The notes under the pieces are model-generated. The model did no database searches. It was not told the origin of the DNA and saw only the letters and a list, made by a program, of their open reading frames with translations. DNA of 56,000 nt from Glandiceps talaboti (Eukaryota; Hemichordata; Enteropneusta; Spengelidae): positions 21,585,225 through 21,641,224 of the forward strand of contig NC_135557.1 in NCBI RefSeq assembly GCF_964340395.1, in the 5' to 3' direction. The position numbers were made by a program, and so were the translations under genes. Positions 47,655 to 56,000 of the stretch are shown one piece after another. Position 1 is the stretch's first letter. Each line of letters opens with the position of its first letter.

Positions 47655-48822
47655 TTCGTCTCTTAGCAACGAAATGTTGATAAAATTTGTTCAAGGAATG
47701 AAACGACAGTATATCTGTCTGGGAAATTGTCAATTTTTCACGTACGATGACGGCAATCTATCGCGAGATTCCAGAAATTGAAAGAGAATGCTGAGTACGA
47801 ACGGTATTATTCCCCCCTTAAAATTACAATCACAACAGTTACCGATTTTTCAAACTTTGGGTCTTAAAAAATCAAGACATGTTATTTACATTTAATTATG
47901 TAAATTTAACATATGGGTCTTTGGTTACAGTTTTTCGGGTGTGTGTTTACGTAAACCAGTTTCTAGGACAAGTGTTGGATACGAACGAAGGCTACTAACG
48001 ATCATGTAACAATAACACAAGGTGATCACGAGCAGGCCATATATCAATCGACGATTATGATGACACACACTTATAGCACGTCATCTATCTGTTAGTCTTT
48101 CTCTCTTTTTTTCTTTTTTTTCTTTTTTTTTTCTTTTTTTAATTTTTGTGCTGGGAATTCCTCCCAGCGATTTTCTGTTATGCAGACAAATACACACAAA
48201 CACACATGCTACAGAGATCCATTCGGGTTTGGGACTACGTGACAGGGCTATATTGCACGCTCTTTATCACGTTGCTGTGGAAGGCTGTCAAGGCTTTCCC
48301 AGTCAGTCCACAGGCTATCCCAGAGTCACCCAGGCCCGGCAAACATAGCACCTCATATTTTAAGATCATTGACATAACCTGTACATGTAATCAAAATATT
48401 TACATTAAATTGTAATGCCTGAAAATTGTCATACATTGATAGAAAGACTACAAAACCAACATAACTTTATTTTCAAAAGCTGACACAGGAAAACAAATAT
48501 CTATAAAGAGTCTATTGTAACGTTGGAAACATGCTAGAAACATCTGATTTTACTATTACTTGTGTTGTGAGTATATATCATTACATCCAACATTTGTGTA
48601 TATGAAAGTAGATATGCATTGATTCCTACATGAGATGATCTGTAAAATGAAAAAATGTCATTGTGATTTTCAAATTTTAAAGAAAGGTTGTACTTTTGAA
48701 ATAACCTTAAAGTAATCCAGTGTGGTATTAATACTTATAGTGTTGTCACCGTGTGTTATCGTGAAATTTAAATAAATACCCAATCTCATGATCATTCACA
48801 ATATTTTTCTTCGCTCAGCCAA
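47655..48822. other. 3' region of the 465-aa gene and intergenic DNA
   Basis: Includes an irregular poly-T tract at about 48099-48146 and an AATAAA at 48771-48776 that could serve as a distant poly(A) signal. No other gene supported. Confidence 0.4.
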
Positions 48823-48905
48823 GAAAATACGAGTGACCTAAGGGGGCTTTGTCACCACAAGTCGCTAGACGAGTATTGACAACCCTTAGGTCACGAGTAT
48901 TTTCC
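48823..48905. mobile_element. MITE-like element, copy 2
   Basis: Terminal inverted repeats of about 22 bp: gaaaatacgagtgacctaag at the left and the matching cccttaggtcacgagtattt at the right, differing only by the orientation of a GAG/CTC triplet. Total about 83 bp, no coding capacity. A related copy is at 26360-26406. Confidence 0.7.
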
Positions 48906-49107
48906 GTCTGAATGAAGAAAATTACTGGAAAATAACACAATTATACCAACGCCAATAATGTCAGCGAAAAATAGGGGAAAGTAATGGCAATTTTGAACAT
49001 TTTGACTCGCATTTCGAACACAGCAGAACCAGTGACATAGATATGCGTTGTCGTGGCGTAGAACAACCAAGGTATTACTCCCATTTTTTCGTTCAATTTG
49101 GCTTATC

Positions 49108-49370
49108 AATCAATCAATCAAAATAATTTGTAGAGCGCCAAAATCCAGGCAAAGTTCTGTTCAGGAGCGCTGGATGGTTAATCCACACCGTAGGCTTTAT
49201 AAAACAAATGTGTCTTCAGTTTTCTTTTGAAACAATCAATAGTTGGTGCAAGTTTAAAGGATATATAGCAAATTCACTGTTCAACTAATTACTCCAATCG
49301 GGAAATTTAGGATAACTGAAGAGTACGGTGTGGAGGCTGCCAGCTAGGCGCACTACCCAATATAGTGCTC
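49108..49370 (-). mobile_element. Candidate SINE/LINE 3' end with (TTGA)n tail
   Basis: On the minus strand the sequence ends ttttggcgctctacaaatta then tttt and (GATT)n at 49108-49122. GGCGCT...ACAAAT followed by a short tandem tail is the usual end of many SINEs and of the LINEs that mobilise them. The 5' part is degraded and I cannot find pol III boxes. Confidence 0.45.
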
Positions 49371-50680
49371 AGCTATCATACAATTATGTCTTGAAGTCAA
49401 CTGGAATGTGCTGTCTTGTCAAATTACGATATTGAAAGTCAAATGAACATATACCACTAACTTAAAATAATATACATTGAGTTTGAGTTTGATGTTTGAA
49501 TCTATAATGACCTTATTACTAACCAAGAGTCATAAAAACCACGGCTTGGAAATCGATTATCATCTTTTCAAACTTGAATTCTGATTTTTCCACGAACAGA
49601 ACTCATGCAGCTCAGAGAAATATTGAGGGTGTTTATTTTTCCTCAATTCTGTTTCCATGATCTTCTAGTGATAACTATCGACATTGATTTTAATGTAATA
49701 AGTGAATTTACGAGGGAATTTTGAAAGTACGAGTAATGCAATCAGCTTTACTAGCTGTAACTGAAGTATTATATTTTGTTATTCAGACAACCAACAATAT
49801 ATTCACTGAAAATTGTTATGATACCAATAATTAGACATTGTACGTGTTATTTATGGGTATATTGTATGTACAAAAAGAAGAAGTATAGCAATAGGTTGTA
49901 ATCGTAATCGCATCCGTACAGATTTCTGGGTCCGGACCTAAAACCAGTATGATTGGATTTATTGTACATTGTTAAGGTTGTTGAATAGGCTATTTGTCAT
50001 TCCCATAAGTTCTTTATATACAGCTACAGAAGTACATTTGCCAACAGATGATTCCAAACTGTTCAATTCATTGTTCCATATTGTACATATTACATGTAAT
50101 TTATTACATCAAAAAAAACGTTCCAATTGCAGCTAGTATGCCTTTACCAATGTATTTTAATGTATGCTGCTGTGTGTCATTTTATGTGAATTAAACTAAT
50201 CCATTGCGACATCATGACGTGGTCGATTTTTATATGCAGTCAGGAAGGTTTGCAAAACATAATTCTGGTGAAAACGGAAAAAAGGCCAGATTTTTGGTTC
50301 CTTATTATTCTTCCAGGAATTAATTCAATTGAATACCGTATCGTCATTACATGTGGATTTTGTTTGGCCTAGTTTGCATTAATTTAGGTAGGTATCTCTA
50401 GTAACTACAACGAAGGACAAAATATTTCATGGGCATTTTATTTTGGCAAAGAAACAGTGAAAATAGTGCCAATGTATCACAAATAGAAAAATGGTATTCG
50501 CAGTGGTATGTATATTGAATGCATTCTCTTGTGTAACTTATAAAGCAAACCATATAGGTTTTATTTAGGCGTAAACTTATATAATTATATCCATAGAAAA
50601 GATACTAGTATGTGTGTACACCATGACTAGATATTTGAATACTATCTACACAAAACTAAATGTAAATACTATGATGGATC
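49371..50680. other. No gene seen
   Basis: AT-rich DNA without recognisable exons or elements. Confidence 0.4.
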
Positions 50681-50880
50681 CTACTTGGGAGAAGTTGAGA
50701 GACAATTACAGACCAGGATTATTGATAGAAGAACATAGGAAGCCACTTTGGGAAACATCATGAAATCAGCAGTAACAGAAGATATATTCTTTGGACCAGG
50801 GGACAGCAAGTAGAGATTGAGGGATACCAAATAGTGTATAGCAAGACTAGGGATCTACACTGAAAGTAGACTTAAGGCAA
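50680..50880 (+). mobile_element. Possible Penelope-like (GIY-YIG) retroelement relic
   Basis: One frame reads YLGEVERQLQTRIIDRRT, a stop, then GNIMKSAVTED. This resembles the YIGET...L..R...H ... SAV pattern of the GIY-YIG endonuclease end of Penelope-like elements. Short and broken; weak. Confidence 0.3.
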
Positions 50881-53109
50881 TTAGTATCCGGTACCATGAC
50901 CCGTGACTGAGGATTGCAGCGTTCGCGCGGCATGTACACATTAATAATTTTTTTCTTCAAATTCTTCGGTACTTAGCATTTATCAACTGACACCTGAACC
51001 TGAGGAAACAATCAGTCTACTGCATGCAGAAGTCAATCGAGTCGAGACGAAATATTTGCACGGTCAAGTAACAAGTTCCTTCTTTTGATAAAAAATAACA
51101 TTTTATTGATATTACTAATAATAATATGAAACTAAACTAAACGAATCTATTTGGACAGCTTTTCGTGTAACATGTGTAAAGGAACTGTTTTCTCATCAAG
51201 GCAGTACCGTACGGCTTGGGTTAAGCACTATTTTGCCCAGGTACACTAGCAAGGGAGTCTTCAGTAATTACGATGGTGGTCCGAGGGGTTTCATCTTTTA
51301 CAAATGGGTTCTTGATGGAGGGCTATATTGTAGAATTTGAAAATGGAAGTCTAGAGGGGAGTGTAAAAGTGTACTTTGATTCATTATGTGACTTGTTATA
51401 TTTTGTGAGTTCGGCATCCTATCACAACTCCTGGTTACACATACATCCCACTTCTGCAGAACTTCATCACCACTAATGTTGTATCGTTATAACAAAACGT
51501 ATCAGGTCAATCGCTACTCACGATCAGGGTCACGTTTTAAATAAAGTAACAAAATTAAAGAATGAAATACCACAGAAGACACAGATCCTCTCTTAGTACT
51601 ATATCCGATTAAAATTGTGATACTACAAAGAAAGGGTAACCAGTGGACCGAGGCTTCTGTTAATACATTGTCCGATGAGAGAAAACATTCTTCGGAAGTC
51701 GTGAATAATTGGTATTATTTACGATTTTCCATTGTGATGGAAATGGGTTATTGTGAGGACGGTGTGTTGTCGCTGATCCAACAACAATCAGTGTACAGTA
51801 CGTGTAAGTTATAACACTATCTGTATCTGGTGAATAACCAATTCAATTCTATACTATACAGTAGATCTCTACATGAAAACGGATATAAATAGTCAGTTCG
51901 TAATGGGTGATTTAGTCTGTAGTCTGAAAGTTGATGCGGAACATGTATGATTAATAACTTCAAATCACATATCAATAAAGATAGCATCTTTTATTAAATT
52001 TCATGTATATGTTTTATACCAGACCACGGGTCATAGCAAGGTTATGTCTTTCAATGTATTGTAAGTTGCACCTAGCCACATTGTGTCGTCTTTTCTGTAC
52101 GGGTTGTGACGTCACATTCAATGTAAACTTACTTTCCACTGTGCTCACTTCACGCATTGCAATGATTGTGTAGTCAACTGGAGTGTGTGAGTCGTGACTT
52201 GGTATAGGCAAATATAATAGAAAGTAGTCAGACAAGACATCGGGTGTAGGTCACAGGAGCAGTTGTGCGGAAAGACTTGACATGAAAACTACTTTTTATA
52301 CATGGTCCAGTTACCACGAAAGGGATAGTTACATGGAACGTGTTAAGAAGTCACATACTGTAGTCTTTCAGTAGTGGGATTACAAGCACTGTATACGGTA
52401 AGTAAGTTTATCTATTTGGTTCGTAAGAAACTCCCTCTATCCTATCTAAATTAGAGCCAAAGAAATTCAAGCCTCTACAATGATAAAATACATCACAACA
52501 CTAGAGTTCAATTGAAACAGAAAGTGTTCATATACATGTAGACGCCCCATGACCAGTGTATTCCAAAAGTCACTGGAGTGCTGGCTTGTACCAACGTATG
52601 TCGTATTTACAACGATTTCAATTGTTCAAGGCCGAACGCAATGTTTAGAATGCACACAGCATAAGGACGTTAAAACAAACTCCATGCTTTCATTGGAACT
52701 CTGCATTTGACCTGACATGTTGAGAATTCAAAGTGAATGACAACAACGTGTTTGAGTTCCTTTTAGCTCACACGTATTAACAAGGTGTGAGTATATACCA
52801 CATAATAGCAGTGTTACCTTGGAATCAAAGCATACACCAAGTACTATATTCTGTATTGTTGGATACGATGCTGGAAATGCTCCTGAACACAAAATGTATG
52901 CGAGTTTTGATTTAACAAAACCCAGGTCAGAAAGTTTATAGTCGTGGCATTTTAATCTTATGTAGCAGAGGTGAAACTCTGTATATAGCTGGACCAACAA
53001 AAGATTTACTGTCAAAGCCTTTTAGAAATACGACCACGTCGTTAAATCTTAGCCATTTGGGGATCTGAGGTTATATACCTACTCGATGGGTAATCATGAG
53101 AGGTTACTT
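50881..53109. other. No gene seen
   Basis: Several 60-95 codon frames (51273-51476 and 51617-51814 on +, 52728-53015 on -) show no domain or splice context. Donor-like GTAAGTAAG at about 52399 has no convincing exon before it. Confidence 0.4.
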
Positions 53110-53790
53110 GGTGACATTGAGTAGGTTGCAGATTTTGGTATACGAATCGATCATGGTGTTTGTAGGTTGGGGTGCGATTCGTGGTTTGCTTGCCTGTTTT
53201 TTTTTTATATTCGAATCAATTGTAGTTTGTAGGTTAAGGTAATTGTAGATTGGGGTGTATGATTGTCTTGTCTTGTCAACACTGCTTCAACCGCCTCTAA
53301 CGTGGCTATGAACCCTCAAGCAAGCAATATCATAACAACTAGGGAGTGTAGGTGATAATGAGTTCTTTTAACGTACACATGTCAGTGGTAGTTTTAATTG
53401 ATGGTGGCAGAGTGCTTCAGGTAGGGATGGTCCTTGGGTCTAACGAGTACCGGTAAACAGTGTTTATTGACAGTGTATGGATTGTTCTGTAGTTTAAGCT
53501 AAAATGGTGTAGGTGTGTTCATGCTTTTTTGTCTTGATTCGATCCTAGTTTAGAGGGTTTTCCGGGCGATTCGTACTTTGCAGGGTGATTTTTTGAATAA
53601 ATTGAAGTTTGGAGGTTGGAGTATGCGAATCGATTGTATTTTGTAGGTTGTGCTATGCGGCTTATAGTTTGTAAATGTAGGTTGCAGTATTCGATCGCAG
53701 TTTACAGTTTTGGCCGTTCGATTCGTAGTTTGTCAGTTTTCAGTAAGCGAATCGATCGTAGGTTGTAGGTTGTGGGTGTTCTTTTTGCCA
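53110..53790. repeat. Degenerate minisatellite
   Basis: Loose tandem of a motif like attcgaatcgatcgtagttt followed by gtaggttg, with units of very uneven spacing. Confidence 0.6.
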
Positions 53791-54194
53791 TCGACTATTT
53801 CTTATTTAGTTTAGCAAAAATGGTTAACAGCACGAGTTATTTTGTGTAAATGAAGTGAGTCAACGGTGACCTTTCACCTAATGACACAATCTACTTTCAT
53901 GTTGCATCTGTTATTCTGTGGATTCTTGTATAAGTGCGTTTTTGTTCTTTGCATATGTTGTTGAATAGAGATGGATACTAAGTCTACATGCGTCGGGTTT
54001 TAAATAAACCAATTGAATTTCGAGGGTTTGTTTTAGCAAATGGTGCCCATTCAGGAATTCATTAACGATTTTCACTTACTATGTAGAGATCACATGACAA
54101 ACACTTTTGAATATTTTAACCGTGATTGAGGACAAGACAACTGAAGTATGATATCATGAGTAACGAGTAGTAGTTGTCCATGTTTTTGTCTGTC

Positions 54195-54224
54195 AGTCTC
54201 TGTCTGACTGACTGACTGACTGAC

Positions 54225-54287
<63 letters not shown>

Positions 54288-54292
54288 CTGTC
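54195..54292. repeat. (GACT)n/(TCTG)n microsatellite
   Basis: Short GACT block followed by about 20 TCTG units. Confidence 0.97.
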
Positions 54293-54329
54293 TTCCAGCC
54301 AGTTAGCCAACCAGTGCATCTACCCACTC

Positions 54330-54475
54330 ACCTATCCATCCACCCACCCTCCTATCCCGCATCCATCCATTCATCATCCATCCATCCATTCATCATCCAT
54401 CCATCCATCCATCCATCCGCCCGCCTGCTCACCGACCCACGACCACCCACCCACCCACCCGCCCACTCAGTCATT
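54330..54475. repeat. (CATC)n/(CCAC)n low-complexity tract
   Basis: Irregular CATC and CCAC tetranucleotides. Confidence 0.9.
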
Positions 54476-55625
54476 GATAGATGCTCCAATCAAGCAACAC
54501 TTCTGCCATCAATCAATACACCATTCACATACTTGTAACCTAACCAGTCATTTAACTCCACTCTTTCCGAACCTTGTTTTTTTTTAACCATTGTCCGTCA
54601 CTCGTTCATTAGCTCAATGATTGCTATAATTTCACTAAAATAATTTATTCTAGTAAAGCCAATAAACCACAAAGATAAAAAAAAAACACAATTCTGTCAA
54701 TATCAACGTTAGACAAACTACTAAGATTGTTTAATGTCATGGTAAGTGAAAGTATGATTGATTCTTAAAAAGCCTAGATTCACCTATCTGATGCAACAAC
54801 GGTCTTTATATTGACTGTCTACTACAAGTAAAACTATGCAAACACAGACCAATATACTACAATAGGGTTTTAATGCAATGGATTATGATTAGTTTAAACA
54901 AGTAACAAACAAACAGCACTTGAAGACAGGATGACGTAATCACGCTTTCAAGGCAACAAAAGTCCTCTTGAACTTTACAGCTGGCAGGCGAATACAAATC
55001 AAACTGTAATATCTTAGGAACTACGTTTATACGATCATCCACATCACAGAAATATTGTTAATTTATTTCATTTATTAGGAACTCGTGTTTTCGTTGCAAA
55101 CCAATTTCTTCTTCAAATAGCCTTGTATGTTGTCAATGAAAAAAATACACAAGTATGGTTAATTGTACCGTGGACGTTAGACCCTTATACCTCCATGGCT
55201 GTACATAGACGTACAGCTGACACGGAGACACACAGAGACAGACATACACCCGTGTGTACACATAGACACACGCACGTATAGACAAACAAGGACACAGATA
55301 GCCGGGACAGACATACACACACCTTGTACTTCAACATATAGACAGACAGCGAGACAGGCGGACTTATGCATCATACAGACACACGTACATCAATAGACAC
55401 ATTTCTCATTAATTAGGTTTACCCTAGCTATTAAATCATTTATTCAAGATACGGAGTAGGTAAAAATGTACGACATGTATCTTAAATCATATCATTGTAG
55501 ATATAATATTCAAGCTTGTATAAACACGATGGACTAAGTCTGATTTTAATCTTACAATGGCATGCATAGATGATATTTCACTTACATTACCGCGCTGTCA
55601 AAGAATTCTTGGCAAAATCTGGAAA
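54476..55625. other. No gene seen
   Basis: AT-rich sequence with a C/A-rich dispersed (CAGA)/(CACA) patch at 55215-55385. Nothing else recognised. Confidence 0.4.
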
Positions 55626-55940
55626 ATAATTCATCCATTCATCCATCCATCCATCCATTCATTCATTCATTCATTCATTCATTCATTCATTCATCCATCC
55701 ATTCATCCATTCATCCATTCATTCATTCATTCATTCATTCATTCATTCATTCATCCATTCATGCATTTATTCATTCATTCATTCATTCATCCATTCATGC
55801 ATTTATGCATTCATTCATTCATTCATTCATTCATTCATCCATTCATGCATTTATTCATTCATTCATTCATTCGTTCGTTCGTTCGTTTATCCATTAAATG
55901 ATTCATTCGTACATTCATTATTCATTCATTCACTTGTTTG
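55626..55940. repeat. (ATTC)n microsatellite
   Basis: Long run of ATTC with ATCC, GCAT and GTTC variants near the right edge. Confidence 0.97.
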
Positions 55941-56000
55941 TTCCTTCCTTCATTTATTTCCTATTTCTTTTATTAATTCCTGTATTTCTGTAATTGTTTG

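Noticed and set aside
55557-55901. 114-codon frame of Phe/Ile/His/Pro/Ser repeats
   Set aside because: Translation of the (ATTC)n microsatellite; the non-repeat N-terminal part has no domain.

Overview
This is a eukaryotic, intron-rich, AT-rich window with no operons and no bacterial features. It carries GT-AG introns, metazoan-type proteins, decayed non-LTR retrotransposons, a tRNA-derived SINE, foldback/MITE-like elements and a very high load of micro- and minisatellites. The content suggests a marine invertebrate (a non-vertebrate deuterostome or a spiralian). The sequence alone does not fix the species.

Layout. 1-5.2 kb: a decayed LINE on the + strand (endonuclease tail, linker, reverse transcriptase, C-terminus), with a second separate fragment of the same endonuclease region upstream. 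7.0-15.5 kb, minus strand: a complete 10-exon gene predicted to encode a 490-residue secreted protein. It has a signal peptide and three tandem modules of about 156 residues, each built from three exons with the same phase pattern. I do not recognise the module. A candidate TATA box and 5' non-coding exon lie at 18.8-19.06 kb. 15.6-25.3 kb: no convincing gene; it holds a 142-bp foldback, a diverged direct duplication of about 480 bp, a 21-bp minisatellite and two minus-strand LINE 3' ends.

25.3-40.7 kb, + strand: a complete 17-exon gene for an M1-family zinc aminopeptidase (aminopeptidase N-like, type II membrane ectoenzyme). All 17 exons join in frame to 978 residues with every catalytic motif present. 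Its introns are unusual. Intron 1 is mostly a 3.4-kb 27/29-bp minisatellite. Intron 5 is a 44-bp array that has copied the exon 5 end together with its splice donor. Intron 12 starts with a roughly 39-bp array at its donor. Intron 14 contains a tandem duplication that copied the next acceptor and the first bases of exon 15.

40.7-56 kb: a possible decayed gene at 42.6-43.4 kb, a long single-exon CDS for an unrecognised charged 465-residue protein (46.26-47.65 kb) with a splice acceptor just upstream of its ATG, then mainly gene-poor DNA with microsatellites, a MITE and decayed repeats. The three genes show no obvious functional link; they look like ordinary neighbours. The strongest candidates for something new are the three-module secreted protein family and the splice-junction-copying minisatellites inside the aminopeptidase gene.
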